The notes under the pieces are model-generated. The model had not been told where the DNA came from. It searched no databases and saw nothing but the letters and a program-made list of their open reading frames with translations. Positions 1 through 8,109 of a stretch of DNA of 64,000 bases are shown in pieces. Source of the DNA: Deltaproteobacteria bacterium HGW-Deltaproteobacteria-18 (GTDB lineage Bacteria; Desulfobacterota; Desulfovibrionia; Desulfovibrionales; Desulfomicrobiaceae); NCBI GenBank assembly GCA_002841885.1, contig PHBE01000019.1, positions 1-64,000 of the forward strand, written 5' to 3'. Made by a program: the position numbers and the translations under genes. How positions within the stretch are numbered: the stretch's first letter is position 1; every line of letters begins with the position of its first letter.

Positions 1-592
1 GCGCAGGCAAATTCATCCTGGAGAAAATATCGTCCAATCTCCCGTCATCGTCCTTGGCCATGAAGCGGCGATATCCTCTCCGAGCCTCGTCCAGATGAGT
101 GGAAAATTCCTTCAGCACAGGCTCACGATAGAGCCACTGCCGAGCCTCGTCGTCGGAAAGATACCCACGGTGGCTGCTCCATTCGTATTCTTCGAGCTTC
201 TTGACCATGCCCGCCTTGAGAGGGTTGTGATGGATGTAGCGGACAAGGCCGAGCAGATATTCGTCCTCATCCACCAGGATGGCCTTGTATCGGCCGCGAA
301 AGAGCTGACCGTCATGGTCGTGTCGGCGGTTGAAGGTTTGCGTGTACACACCGCCGACATGTCGCATGATGCGATTGATGTTGGCTTCGGGAGTGCGCAG
401 GAGCAGATGGTAATGGTTGGGCATCAGGGCATATGCCGCGACCTGGGCGTTGAACATTTCGGAGACGGCTTCGAGCAGATCAATGAACGCTTGATAGTCC
501 CTGGAATCCACAAAAATCTGTTCATGCCTGCGGCCACGGTTCATGATGTGGTACCAAGCGCCGGGGTATTCGATTCTTAAGGGTCTTGCCAT
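1..592 (-). CDS. REP-associated tyrosine transposase (RAYT), partial
   Basis: IS200-like Y1 single-strand transposase of the RAYT branch, thought to mobilise or maintain REP sequences. The start at 592 reads MARPLRIEYPGAWYHIMNRG, the typical RAYT N-terminus. The HUH metal-site motif follows in PNHYHLLL (about residues 61-68), then the family signature YIHHNPLKAG (about residues 110-119). The reading frame is open to the left edge, so the C-terminus lies outside the window. It is a lone gene with REP-like repeats just upstream. Family assignment is firm; activity is unknown. Confidence 0.93.
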   Translation of the reverse strand, partial: MARPLRIEYPGAWYHIMNRGRRHEQIFVDSRDYQAFIDLLEAVSEMFNAQVAAYALMPNHYHLLLRTPEANINRIMRHVGGVYTQTFNRRHDHDGQLFRGRYKAILVDEDEYLLGLVRYIHHNPLKAGMVKKLEEYEWSSHRGYLSDDEARQWLYREPVLKEFSTHLDEARRGYRRFMAKDDDGRLDDIFSRMNLPA

Positions 593-620
593 GGGATTCG
601 CTTAAACTCATAGGCAGGTT

Positions 621-698
621 AAGTCAACGCGAGACTTGACCCCTATTTTGATCTAAGTCAACGCGAGACTTGCCCCCCGTTTGACCCCTATTTTGATC
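621..698. repeat. REP-like repeat pair next to RAYT
   Basis: Two copies begin AAGTCAACGCGAGACTTG (621 and 655) and end CCCCTATTTTGATC. Each contains the dyad AAGTC-n7-GACTT, so it can fold. A related fragment, GGGGTCAAGTCT, occurs at about 2058. Position beside the RAYT gene suggests these are its REP partners (inference). Confidence 0.7.
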
Positions 699-910
699 CC
701 CCATTCCTCTGGTTGGGCCGTGCTCAAGGGCGCCGAGACCATATCGCTGTCAAACTTGGGTGACCGCGCCATATCCGCTGCAGTCAACGCGGCGTCGAGG
801 CAGCGGACGTGGAACAAGAAATTGTCAAACATCGTCGCAGTCAGCCAGGCCGAATGCAAGGTTCAAGCAGGCTGAGGAGTTCGTGGACATGGGGTTCATC
901 CTCTGGGTTT

Positions 911-1123
911 TCATCGCTGTGAAGACCTAATGAACCCCAGGTCTCCCATTCTGTGCGCATAAGGCTCAATGCAGTGCTGGTGCTCATCGATGAACCCCGG
1001 CGCTACGGCCAAGCCTTTGGCATCAATGGTTTCGATGTCCGGAATCTTGTCAGCTGAAATAATGGCGATTCGACCATCTTTGATACCAGCGCTGGATACA
1101 GCATCAAGCTCGCTTTCCGGATC
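911..1123 (-). pseudogene. Amidohydrolase N-terminal fragment
   Basis: On the minus strand an open stretch of about 70 codons reads like the N-terminal part of a D-aminoacylase/dihydroorotase-type amidohydrolase: KDGRIAIIS, then the metal-binding strand motif VAPGFIDEHQH. It has an in-frame stop just upstream (1124-1126) and ends at 911, far short of the usual length of 400 or more residues. I read it as a remnant. No other gene was recognised in the rest of 699-1149. Confidence 0.7.
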
Positions 1124-1149
1124 CTAAGATGTACAGCTATTCTATTTAG

Positions 1150-1917
1150 CTAGAAACGATACACGCCCATAAGTCCGAGGTAAAATTGATTTTCATTACC
1201 TTCGTCCTCAACGATTGGGCTGTCGGCTGCATCATTCAAAAGATATTTGTAACCCAAATTGCCAACGACAGACCAGCACTCAGTGAATTTGTAGTCAGCG
1301 TTCACATACAGGCCGACATCTTTGAAGCCTCCGTCATCAACGCTGTAGTCCTGGAGCGTGCTTGAACCCCGATTACCTGCATCGATCCCGAAGTAGGTGT
1401 CCATATAGTTTTCGCTGGCATAAGTGCTTGAGACTCCAAACGTCATATTGAAGTAGTCGGAAAAGACATGTCTGTAATTACCGCCCAGGGTGACGAGAAA
1501 GCCGTCATGTTCGCCGGAAACGTCCGCAGCAAACTCAAGAGATGCACTCCAGGCCCCGAAGCGGCCTGTGAGAAAAAAACCACCCTCCACCGCAGCGTCA
1601 ACATCCTTCATGGAATCGACCTGGTCGTTATCCACGTCGCCTCGCTCCATTCGGTACTGAAGCAGCGGACCAAACTCGATTTTTTTGTTCAGGATGTTCC
1701 CTTTCAGTTGATTGCCTTTTAACATTACATACTTTCCATCGTCCCAGTTATAGCGGGCATAAAGCAGAGGGACGGCGGTATAATCTTCCGACCCCTCATA
1801 TTCTGGAACCATTCCCAGACCAAGTCCTATGGACGTGTTGAAATCCTGCGCAATCGCGGCCTGAGACAAAAGCAGGATGCTCACACAAGAGAAAAGCGCA
1901 AGTTTTAAGTTCCTCAT
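1150..1917 (-). CDS. MipA/OmpV family outer-membrane protein
   Basis: Predicted outer-membrane beta-barrel of 255 residues. A Sec signal peptide (residues 1-23, ending SQAAIA|QDF) is followed by the family N-terminus GLGLGMVPEYEGSEDY, alternating aromatic strands, and a C-terminal Phe in GLMGVYRF, as expected for BAM-dependent barrels. The ATG at 1917 is chosen because AAGGAGAAAGTA precedes it and the signal peptide begins there; the frame is open further upstream but codes nothing sensible. The MipA name comes from a murein-scaffold partner in E. coli, but most homologues have no proven role. Monocistronic. Confidence 0.88.
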   Translation of the reverse strand: MRNLKLALFSCVSILLLSQAAIAQDFNTSIGLGLGMVPEYEGSEDYTAVPLLYARYNWDDGKYVMLKGNQLKGNILNKKIEFGPLLQYRMERGDVDNDQVDSMKDVDAAVEGGFFLTGRFGAWSASLEFAADVSGEHDGFLVTLGGNYRHVFSDYFNMTFGVSSTYASENYMDTYFGIDAGNRGSSTLQDYSVDDGGFKDVGLYVNADYKFTECWSVVGNLGYKYLLNDAADSPIVEDEGNENQFYLGLMGVYRF

Positions 1918-2174
1918 TACTTTCTCCTTATCCGTGGTTAGGGTTAATGAGATGATAAATCTTGGGGCGACAAAGCGCAAAGAATCCAGAAATGCATCAT
2001 CTGTCGCCACCGCCTGCGATGCTATATATGCGATATACAATTTTGCAAAAAGCAAAGGGGTCAAGTCTGCCTTTGGCTTTTATCAAGTACACGCATGGCA
2101 AATTTATTGCTAGTTATTCTCTGTTGCGCATCATTACAAGCCTATTGACTCCCAGGAATTGAATCGATCGAAAA

Positions 2175-3251
2175 TTAGAACTCCAACATTCCAGTATCCC
2201 CAATAAAACTCACCGTCGAAACCTCTCTCTTCCCAGTCTGCAGAATTTCCGCCTTGTAGGCTCCTTTCCTGATTTCAACCTCTTCGCTCTGCCCCTTCCT
2301 GATCTCCATGCGGACCACCTCGGCGTTCTTGGTGTCGTAAAGCGTCACGTACGTGTCCGTTTTGGCCGAAAGCGTCAGTATCCCGTATTCCTCTGAGCGT
2401 GGGACTTTTTTTGGTTTTGGAAGTTCGTGGCGTTGAAAAACTACGGGAGCTGCGGGAGCCGGGGGAGTCGCAGGCACCGGTGAGGAAACAGTTATCGATG
2501 CAGGTGCGGCTGGTTTATGCGTGGGCGATTTTGGTGAGTTCAGGAGTACGGCTACAATCAGAAAAATCCCAATTATACCTGCCATCTTTAGCAGATCGAG
2601 TTGCCGTTCCCTGTCCGTCTCGTCCGCGCTGTTCCCGAATTTTCTGTTGAGGTTGAGAATATGCTGTCTGGATGTCTCTCGGGATCGTTCCAGCATGGTG
2701 CCGTTTATCTTGAGCAGGATGCGCTGCACCTCGCTTTCCGTCAGGAGGGGAGTGTTTTTGGCGTGGATATACCTTGGCAGACGACCGCTGCGGATGACGT
2801 TGTCCGGCATGTCCGTCTTGAACTCGGCGTCTCCGGTGAAAACGACCACGGAAAAGAGCTTGTCCTCTCCGATCTGGAGCAGGGATTCGAGTTCCTTGAT
2901 GTGTTTGTAGTTCTGTCTGAGCGGGTTCTGGAACGAATTTTTGCTCTTGCCGAAGGTCTGTGTCCATTTGGGATGGTTCGGGTTTCCGAAGATCCATCCA
3001 CTCATATTCTTTGTTTCGATGACGAAGACGCCGTATTCCGAAATGATGATGTGGTCGATCTGCGTGGTGCCGTCTGCCGTGGGGAGGGTGACGTCGTGGA
3101 ATTGGCGATAATCATCCTGGTCGAGTTGAGTCGAGACGGTTTGTCTGACTAGGAATTCTCCAAGCCAGCCCTTGAATGATCTTGAAGGCAGTACGCCTTT
3201 TAAGACCACGATAACGATGATCGCCAAAATAATCAGCAACGGGCTTATCAT
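2175..3251 (-). CDS. NERD-domain membrane protein
   Basis: About 358 residues. Order: N-terminal TM segment (residues 3-18), NERD (nuclease-related) domain at about residues 25-140 with QIDHIII and VFVIETKN resembling the restriction-endonuclease core D...ExK, a linker, a second TM (about residues 222-238), a Pro/Ala-rich spacer and a C-terminal beta domain. The ATG at 3251 is preferred over a TTG five codons upstream because AGG lies just before it. The C-terminal 70 residues look PEGA-like and resemble the end of the secreted protein at 12794-13483. Function unknown. Confidence 0.8.
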   Translation of the reverse strand: MISPLLIILAIIVIVVLKGVLPSRSFKGWLGEFLVRQTVSTQLDQDDYRQFHDVTLPTADGTTQIDHIIISEYGVFVIETKNMSGWIFGNPNHPKWTQTFGKSKNSFQNPLRQNYKHIKELESLLQIGEDKLFSVVVFTGDAEFKTDMPDNVIRSGRLPRYIHAKNTPLLTESEVQRILLKINGTMLERSRETSRQHILNLNRKFGNSADETDRERQLDLLKMAGIIGIFLIVAVLLNSPKSPTHKPAAPASITVSSPVPATPPAPAAPVVFQRHELPKPKKVPRSEEYGILTLSAKTDTYVTLYDTKNAEVVRMEIRKGQSEEVEIRKGAYKAEILQTGKREVSTVSFIGDTGMLEF

Positions 3252-3351
3252 GGGCCTGCCATCCAAGATCGGGTGGCCAAAGCGGAGCTTCGCAGGGAGA
3301 GGAATGCTGCGGGGATGGCGTATTTATTCATATAAAAGGGCTGTTGATGTA

Positions 3352-3376
3352 CAAATTCTTAAGCATAAAGAATTTG
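3352..3376. promoter_or_regulatory. Perfect inverted repeat CAAATTCTT/AAGAATTTG
   Basis: Nine-base perfect arms separated by 7 nt in the gene-free stretch upstream of the NERD gene (3252-3525). It could be an operator or a hairpin; there is no U-run. Nothing else is recognised between 3252 and 3525. Confidence 0.4.
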
Positions 3377-3536
3377 TGAATGGTGTTAATTAGCAGCACA
3401 ATTTGGAAGGATCAAGGGGGGATGCTGTATGACATCGAAGAAAAGTCAGTACGCACTTTTTTTGATGAGAGACAGGATGAAGCCGTTGACGCAAATGCGT
3501 CCGAGCTGTTTTCAATGACGAGGGGATGCGTGGCAC

Positions 3537-3572
3537 AAAAAAAAGGTCCCGGACTGAAGTCCGGAACCTATA
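3537..3572. terminator. Hairpin beside the first att copy
   Basis: A run of A, then GGTCCCGGACT/AGTCCGGAACC on the left side of the tRNA-Arg fragment. Read on the minus strand it is the tRNA terminator (stem then U-run). The preceding GATGCGTGGCACAAAAAAAAGGT is shared with the second copy at 4400. Confidence 0.6.
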
Positions 3573-3578
3573 CGTCCT

Positions 3579-3620
3579 TGGTGCCCTCACCATGACTCGA
3601 AAATGGGCTAACCGGGACTG
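3579..3620 (-). repeat. att copy 1 (degenerate tRNA-Arg 3' end)
   Basis: Matches the 3' part of the tRNA at 23329 with a few changes (CTCACC for CCCACC, GAAAATGG for GAACATGG, GGGACTGG for GGGATTAG). It is the oldest-looking copy. The right arm with GCCAGACACC and GGTGGCG seen after copies 2-4 is not recognisable here. Confidence 0.75.
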
Positions 3621-3740
3621 GGTAACCCAAAAGCGCTTGTTCGTGGTCCTTGCGTCGCCGAATTTGCATCGTTTCGCGAAGAGCCAAACAGCGCGCTTAC
3701 TCGCTAAGGGTGAGTCTTTTTACTTGCATGAATCGAGTAC

Positions 3741-4010
3741 TCAAGGCTTGGAGCGCTTCACCACGTCTGCTTCCAGCAGCATTCGTACATAGCGCGTATA
3801 CGGGATGCCCTTGGCCTTGGCCTTGGCTTTTACGGCCTCCAGCAGTCCCACGGGGATGCGCATGTTCAACGCCCCGTCCTTTGGCTCGATTTCAAATCGC
3901 ATTGGCTGGAATCCGGAAAGGTCATATTGCGACAGATCGGCTTCCTCGACAAACTCTTCGGCGTCCGCATCGCTACGAAGCGACGGCATCTGTTTAGATT
4001 TGTTGTTCAT
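3741..4010 (-). CDS. brnA: BrnA-like antitoxin (ribbon-helix-helix)
   Basis: Antitoxin of a type II BrnT/BrnA module; it would bind BrnT and autorepress the operon through a C-terminal ribbon-helix-helix domain. 89 residues starting MNNKSKQMPS. The acidic middle (ADAEEFVEEADLSQYDL) is followed by the RHH motif LNMRIPVGLLEAVKAKAKA and IPYTRYVRMLL. The start at 4010 overlaps the end of brnT by 17 nt, the usual toxin-first coupling. Together they are the sole cargo of the first att-bounded interval. Family assignment is good; function is inferred from family. Confidence 0.85.
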   Translation of the reverse strand: MNNKSKQMPSLRSDADAEEFVEEADLSQYDLSGFQPMRFEIEPKDGALNMRIPVGLLEAVKAKAKAKGIPYTRYVRMLLEADVVKRSKP

Positions 4011-4278
4011 AGTGATCGACCTCCTTTTTGTGCATATAGCGGGCGCTAATCGGTCGTAGCTTTGTCCAGCCATCAATTTTCTTCAGCATGAACACGAGGA
4101 AAACATAACGCCCCGCCTGGGTTTTCCCGATGGCCCTCATACGCGGCTCATCGGGGCAAGGGTCGGGCATGACGGAGGGTTCGCCTAATAACACCTCTTC
4201 GATTTCTTCACGGGATACGCCATGCTTACCGCATTTAGGCCAGTTGCCGCTATCCCAGTCGAATCCCGCAATTTGCAT
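3994..4278 (-). CDS. brnT: BrnT-like toxin (DUF497 ribonuclease)
   Basis: RelE-fold ribonuclease toxin of the BrnTA family. 94 residues from the ATG at 4278 (MQIAGFDWDSGNWPKCGKHG). The family pattern of WD, a Lys-rich turn, KHGVSREEIEEVLLG, then RMRAIGKTQAGRYVFLVFML and RPISARYMHKKE is complete. TATACT lies just upstream of the start on the minus strand. The frame is open further upstream, but BrnT proteins normally begin close to FDWD. It is followed with overlap by brnA. Likely stabilises the integrated element. Confidence 0.87.
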   Translation of the reverse strand: MQIAGFDWDSGNWPKCGKHGVSREEIEEVLLGEPSVMPDPCPDEPRMRAIGKTQAGRYVFLVFMLKKIDGWTKLRPISARYMHKKEVDHYEQQI

Positions 4279-4408
4279 TATTAAAGTATAGTCATTTGTG
4301 TAGACAAAGGCAACTCGGCCTCTGGAACTCTTCACCATATTCTGGCGTTTACTTCGCATCGCGGATGTTGCGCCTGGATGGATTCAAAAGATGGGGGAAA
4401 TGCGTGGC

Positions 4409-4444
4409 ACAAAAAAAAGGTTCCGAACTTAAGTTCGGAACCTA
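4409..4444. terminator. Hairpin beside att copy 2
   Basis: AAAAAAAAGGTTCCGAACTT/AAGTTCGGAACC, nearly perfect 11-bp arms, directly left of the tRNA fragment. Equivalent to the hairpins at 3537, 7797 and 23286; read leftwards it would end tRNA transcription. Confidence 0.7.
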
Positions 4445-4452
4445 TACGTCCT

Positions 4453-4497
4453 TGGTGCCCCCACCATGACTCGAACATGGGCTAACCGGGATTAGGA
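4453..4497 (-). repeat. att copy 2 (tRNA-Arg 3' end, 45 nt)
   Basis: Identical to positions 23329-23373 of the intact tRNA gene, from the CCA end to the anticodon loop, after which it diverges (AGGAAGCGCTAA instead of AGGAATCCCGTG). It is therefore an attachment core, not a functional tRNA. Confidence 0.9.
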
Positions 4498-4520
4498 AGC
4501 GCTAAGGATGATGGGAATCA

Positions 4521-4589
4521 GCCAGACACCGAACGAATATGTCGGATTATAGTCAGTTTTGTGCGCTTCGGGTGGCGTTTCGGGTGGCG
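4521..4589. other. Conserved att arm 2 with GGTGGCG pair
   Basis: GCCAGACACC (4521-4530), GTCGGATTAT, then GGTGGCG at 4571-4577 and 4583-4589, 12 bp apart. The same series follows copies 3 and 4, with the first heptamer 73-75 bp from the core in each. Interpreted as integrase or accessory-factor arm sites. The rest of 4590-4846 contains no recognised gene. Confidence 0.65.
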
Positions 4590-4846
4590 TATCACTATGT
4601 AGATTTTGAGATCGATTGACCAAACATTCGGTTTAACAGGCCGTTGAAGAACGGTGATCTGCTGTGTCCGCGCAAAGGCAGGGTGCGGTATGTCATGCAT
4701 AAGCGGTCTGGCTTTTTTCGTTTCCTCGCATTTAACCATTTTTTGGACGACCTACGAATTTCCGTTTTCAGCCAGTTAGCCGTAAGAAGGCGAGGTAGCA
4801 GGACGAACCATTACCGCAGTCCTCTGGCTGCGCTCGTTCATGTGGC

Positions 4847-4881
4847 GGCCTGCCCAGTAATCGCGCGGTACCGGGCAGGCC
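4847..4881. terminator. GGCCTGCCC/GGGCAGGCC hairpin
   Basis: Perfect 9-bp arms with a 17-nt loop immediately 3' of the flavoprotein gene on the minus strand. There is no strong U-run, so it may be a stabilising hairpin rather than a classical terminator. Confidence 0.5.
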
Positions 4882-4900
4882 TTGAAATTGGGGGCAGGAA

Positions 4901-5272
4901 TCAGATGGTCTGCTTTACCGACGTGATCGTCACTTCGAGAAGCCGGGTCTGGAAGGTGAATTTCGCTTTCATCATGTCGAAGTCTGGTCCGGATCTGATG
5001 AACTTGGCAGTGCCTTCAAGCAGAAAGCCCGTTCCCGGTCCCATCTTTCCCTGCACTTCCTTGCTCCCGAGAGTAAGTAGCACCTTGTCGTTGATCTGTA
5101 CTTTCTTCTCTGTCTTCCTCATTTTCCAGGCAGGAATCAGGATTTTTCCATCTTCGGTCAGGTGAAGGTAGGAATTCCATGTGTTCACGACATGCGACTC
5201 GTTTTCGGCGCAGGTGACAATGGACACTACCCCTTCTGAGCTGACAACATCCCTGAATATTTGATTAAACAT
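4901..5272 (-). CDS. Pyridoxamine 5'-phosphate oxidase-like flavoprotein
   Basis: 123 residues with the split-barrel pattern of small FMN-binding PNPOx-like proteins: MFNQIFRDVVSSEGVVSIVT, then a strand HLTEDGKILIPAWKM, a central NDKVLLTLGS and GPGTGFLLEGTAKF. Such proteins bind FMN or F420 and act in redox or stress reactions; the substrate cannot be told from sequence. It is transcribed divergently from the Rrf2 regulator at 5405 with a palindrome between them, so control by that regulator is likely (inference). Cargo of the second att interval. Confidence 0.75.
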   Translation of the reverse strand: MFNQIFRDVVSSEGVVSIVTCAENESHVVNTWNSYLHLTEDGKILIPAWKMRKTEKKVQINDKVLLTLGSKEVQGKMGPGTGFLLEGTAKFIRSGPDFDMMKAKFTFQTRLLEVTITSVKQTI

Positions 5273-5300
5273 TTTTTACTCCGTGGCTGAGGGTTATTGT

Positions 5301-5315
5301 GGACAACATGTGTCC
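5301..5315. promoter_or_regulatory. Candidate Rrf2 operator
   Basis: GGACAACATGTGTCC, an imperfect palindrome in the divergent promoter region between the flavoprotein gene and the Rrf2 gene. The left half, with preceding bases, reads ATTGTGGACA, the reverse complement of the TGTCCACAAT motifs upstream of the hydrogenase operon (38518, 38568). Confidence 0.5.
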
Positions 5316-5404
5316 GCGATAGCTATGATCAAGGGGCGTTTTCGTCAAGACAAAAACGGGGCGAGTTGGTTACAGGCAGGGGAACGAAAGCTTGGAGGTT
5401 AGCC

Positions 5405-5893
5405 GTGCAGTTTAGTATCGGGGTAGAGTACGCGTTTCATTCTCTTTTTTACATGGTGGAGATTCCCGGCCGCAAGCCGCTTGGAATTAGGCAAATCGCG
5501 GAACTGAACGCTATTCCGGAGAGTTATCTGTCAAAGGTCTTCGCGAAGCTCAGCAAGGCCGGGATCGTCAGGTCCATTCCTGGTGTGAAGGGCGGTTACG
5601 AACTGGCCAGAAATTCCGAGAACATTTCCTTCTGGGATGTAATTGAGGCTATCGAGGGGCCGTCATATTTCTTCCAGTGCGCGGAAATCAGGAAGAATAA
5701 CATCTTTGTGGATGACCCTTTGGCTTTCACGGACAAATGCCCTTGTCTGATCAAGGTCGTCATCCAGGAAGCAGAGGAACTGCTCCGGACCAGCCTGCGC
5801 GCTAAATCGCTACGCTGGCTGCACGACCAGGCGCATGCCAGTTTCCCTGAAAGCAGAAAGAACGCGATATTGGACTGGATCAAGGCGCTTTAA
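5405..5893 (+). CDS. Rrf2-family transcriptional regulator, Fe-S type
   Basis: 162 residues. Winged-helix N-terminus (GVEYAFHSLFYM, IRQIAELNAIPESYLSKVFAKL, VKGGYELAR) as in IscR/NsrR/RsrR. Three cysteines in the usual window (FFQCAEI, then DKCPCLIK at about residues 100-116) suggest a cluster that senses iron, NO or redox state. The GTG start at 5405 is preceded by GGAGG at 7-nt spacing; upstream in-frame codons lack support. Probably controls itself and the divergent flavoprotein through the palindrome at 5301. Confidence 0.88.
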   Translation: MQFSIGVEYAFHSLFYMVEIPGRKPLGIRQIAELNAIPESYLSKVFAKLSKAGIVRSIPGVKGGYELARNSENISFWDVIEAIEGPSYFFQCAEIRKNNIFVDDPLAFTDKCPCLIKVVIQEAEELLRTSLRAKSLRWLHDQAHASFPESRKNAILDWIKAL

Positions 5894-5962
5894 CCCATGG
5901 GCCGAGGGTTTGGACCTTGAGAATAGGAAGACATATATAAGCTGAACGTCTCGCGAGTGTGG

Positions 5963-6012
5963 ATGAATAAAAAAATCCGACTAGTTGATAACTAATTGGA
6001 TTTTTTTTATTC
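5963..6012. terminator. Bidirectional terminator next to att copy 3
   Basis: GAATAAAAAAATCCGACTAGTT-GATA-AACTAATTGGATTTTTTTTATTC: long near-perfect stem flanked by A and T runs, serving the Rrf2 gene on the plus strand and the tRNA-type transcript on the minus strand. Confidence 0.8.
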
Positions 6013-6015
6013 ATC

Positions 6016-6060
6016 TGGCGTCCTCACCATGACTCGAATATGGGCAAACCAGGATTAGGA
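6016..6060 (-). repeat. att copy 3 (tRNA-Arg 3' end)
   Basis: TGGCGTCCTCACCATGACTC... to GGATTAGGA, 45 nt, matching the intact tRNA with several substitutions. Followed by the same conserved arm as copies 2 and 4. Confidence 0.85.
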
Positions 6061-6083
6061 ACCGCTCAGAATACAGGGAATCG

Positions 6084-6151
6084 GCCAGACACCAATCGGA
6101 TTATGTGGGGTTTGATTGATAATGCCTAATAAGGTGGCATCTCGGGTGGCG
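6084..6151. other. Conserved att arm 3
   Basis: GCCAGACACC (6084-6093) and the pair GGTGGCA (6133) and GGTGGCG (6145), again 12 bp apart. Confidence 0.6.
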
Positions 6152-6171
6152 CTTTGGGTCATGCAAATTTG

Positions 6172-7566
6172 TCAGAGTTCTGTTGAAGCAGAGATGGCAC
6201 GGAACTGCTCAGAACACGCTACGAAAGCCTTGACGAGTTCTGGGTCAAAATGAGTGCCTGAATGATTGACGATCTCTTCAATAGCCTGCTCGTGTGTCCA
6301 AACGGATTTGTAAGGTCTTTCACTAGTCAGTGCGTCATAAACATCTGCGATGGCAGTAATCCTTGCTGATAGTGGAATATCCTGTTCTTTAAGCCCGTGA
6401 GGATACCCTGTCCCGTCCCATTTTTCGTGATGATAAAGGGCGATGTCGCGAGCTAACGCCAAGTAACTGTCCTTGCCAAATTCTTTCCTGAAAACTTCGT
6501 TTGCTTGCAACAACGCTTCGCCAGCGATGATGGTGTGTTGCTTAATGATGTTAAACTCATCTGGAGTTAGGGCTTCTGGCTTGAGGAGTATTTGTGTAGG
6601 AATGGCCGTCTTTCCTATGTCGTGAAGCAAAGAAGCGAGTGTGACATCGTGAATGTAGGAGTAAGAGTGTGATAAAATATAATCTTTGTATATACTTGAA
6701 GATTTAATAATTTGATCAATTATTGCACTTGTATATTGTTGAATTCTTTCTAGATGCTGTCCTGTTGCGGCGTCATAGTGCTCAGCAAGTGAAGCAAGGG
6801 CGTGTATTGAAACGATCTGTGTTGCTTTGATTTCGCGAGTTTTTTCTAATACGGCACTTTCAAGGGACAAATTGCTAGTTGTAAGCTTTGATTCAAATTC
6901 GGTTCGAAAAATATTTGATATGCTTGCTTTGAATAATAAGGATGCAAATATTGCTGATAGAATTGTCCACATTAATGACGTGCAGATACGAAGCGCAAAA
7001 TTATTGTTCATAATTGTGCGTTCTTGTTCTGAAATGTCATAATATATTTCGAATGCACCTTTAAACTTATCTTTGAGAACTGGTAGATAAACTTCTGCAA
7101 CGCTTGAGTTGATACGTTCTCCTTCCATGGTAAGATTTTCTTTGCGCACAACTTTTGAATAAATTCTACCTTTTGAAACTATTTTTTGAAAATATTCATG
7201 CTGATTAATTTGGCCTATTTCATCATTTGTCGATGAAAATAATATCTTACCTTGGGAGTCAAAAATCCTGATTTTCAATATATTAAAGTCTAAAAGTAAA
7301 TTGTTAATATCAGCTACAAACTTATCAGATATATCAATATCATCGTTAAATGTAAAAATATTCATTGATTTTCTGATATGGTTCGCAGTCCTCTTTGCTT
7401 CTGATTCGATGCTCATAAACTGAATTTCATTAAATTTTGGTATAATGAAAAACTCTTGGAAAAGAAGTAAAGATAATGAAATTAAAATAAATAAAAATGT
7501 AATTAATTTCAAAAACGAATTTCTGAAAATATTTAATATTACTTTCGATGTTAATATTTCGTTCAT
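6172..7566 (-). CDS. Membrane HD-GYP cyclic-di-GMP phosphodiesterase
   Basis: 464 residues. TM1 (about residues 14-36), an extracytoplasmic sensor region (about 37-190, single-Cache-like), TM2 (about 192-213), a coiled linker, then an HD-GYP domain (about 250-450). Catalytic motifs are intact: LLHDIGKTAIP, KQHTIIAGEALL, YHHEKWDGTGYPHGL and ADVYDALTSERPY. It should hydrolyse c-di-GMP and so favour motility over attachment (family knowledge). It is the only gene of the third att interval and is more AT-rich than the core genes. The stop at 6172 lies 21 bp from the conserved att arm. Confidence 0.93.
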   Translation of the reverse strand: MNEILTSKVILNIFRNSFLKLITFLFILISLSLLLFQEFFIIPKFNEIQFMSIESEAKRTANHIRKSMNIFTFNDDIDISDKFVADINNLLLDFNILKIRIFDSQGKILFSSTNDEIGQINQHEYFQKIVSKGRIYSKVVRKENLTMEGERINSSVAEVYLPVLKDKFKGAFEIYYDISEQERTIMNNNFALRICTSLMWTILSAIFASLLFKASISNIFRTEFESKLTTSNLSLESAVLEKTREIKATQIVSIHALASLAEHYDAATGQHLERIQQYTSAIIDQIIKSSSIYKDYILSHSYSYIHDVTLASLLHDIGKTAIPTQILLKPEALTPDEFNIIKQHTIIAGEALLQANEVFRKEFGKDSYLALARDIALYHHEKWDGTGYPHGLKEQDIPLSARITAIADVYDALTSERPYKSVWTHEQAIEEIVNHSGTHFDPELVKAFVACSEQFRAISASTEL

Positions 7567-7796
7567 ATATTCAAAATCCTGAATAAAGTTGTGAAATAAT
7601 CAATTAATAGTATTATACATGGAGTGCATTTTGCGCTTTAGGCTTGCATATAAGTATGATGATATAAGGGTGCCTGTCTGAACTCTTAGAATTATTATAC
7701 TCTTAGGGTGAAATTGGGCCTGTACGCCACCAGTTTTGTAATATTCTGATTTATAAGGAAAAAATTAAATTATCCGCGAATGTAGAAAAAAAGAAA
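7567..7796. other. AT-rich upstream region of HD-GYP gene
   Basis: Contains no recognisable gene. Its right end, AGAAAAAAAGAAAGGTTCCGG, matches the sequence spanning the 3' end of the intact integrase gene (23275), suggesting it once ended an integrase. Confidence 0.4.
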
Positions 7797-7827
7797 GGTT
7801 CCGGCTAGTCTGTAACTATCCGGAACC
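7797..7827. terminator. Hairpin beside att copy 4
   Basis: GGTTCCGGCTAGTC-TGTAA-CTATCCGGAACC. Closely similar to the hairpin at 23287 that follows the integrase gene and ends the tRNA transcript. Confidence 0.75.
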
Positions 7828-7836
7828 TTTGATTGT

Positions 7837-7881
7837 TGGTGCCCCCACCATGACTCGAACATGGGCTAACCGGGATTAGGA
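7837..7881 (-). repeat. att copy 4 (tRNA-Arg 3' end)
   Basis: TGGTGCCCCCACCATGACTC... to GGGATTAGGA, identical to 23329-23373 over 45 nt. It marks the left end of the interval holding the ImmA/IrrE operon, Septu-like genes and inovirus. Confidence 0.9.
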
Positions 7882-7904
7882 ACCGTTCAATATTCCGGGA
7901 ACCA

Positions 7905-7974
7905 GCCAGACACCGGCCGGATAATATCGGATTATGATCGGTTTTCGCTGAAAAAGGTGGCGTTTTGGGTGGTG
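7905..7974. other. Conserved att arm 4
   Basis: GCCAGACACC (7905-7914), TCGGATTATGATCGGTTTT, then GGTGGCG (7956) and GGTGGTG (7968), 12 bp apart. Confidence 0.65.
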
Positions 7975-8109
7975 TCAAGTACGGGTTCTGTGATTTTTGT
8001 CGATCATTTGGGGAAAATATTTCGAAGCTAGTAGTTGACAGTATGGGTCACCGCGGTATAAAAATTGACAAATCAGTTGATAATTTATGCGGAATTGATC
8101 GGAGGTTTG

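Noticed and set aside
95..580. 161-aa plus-strand frame
   Set aside because: Antisense shadow of the RAYT transposase.
4290..4400. Integrase remnant before att copy 2
   Set aside because: A short LLRHR-like stretch (about 4349-4363) and the shared GCGTGGCAC tail hint at one, but it is too short to claim.
4453..4497. Additional tRNA genes at 3579, 4453, 6016 and 7837
   Set aside because: Each lacks the 5' half (acceptor 5' strand, D arm, anticodon stem partner), so they are attachment-site copies only.
4590..4840. Transposase remnant near 4640
   Set aside because: GCCGTTGAAGAACGGTGATCTGC looked IS-like, but no translated frame supports it.
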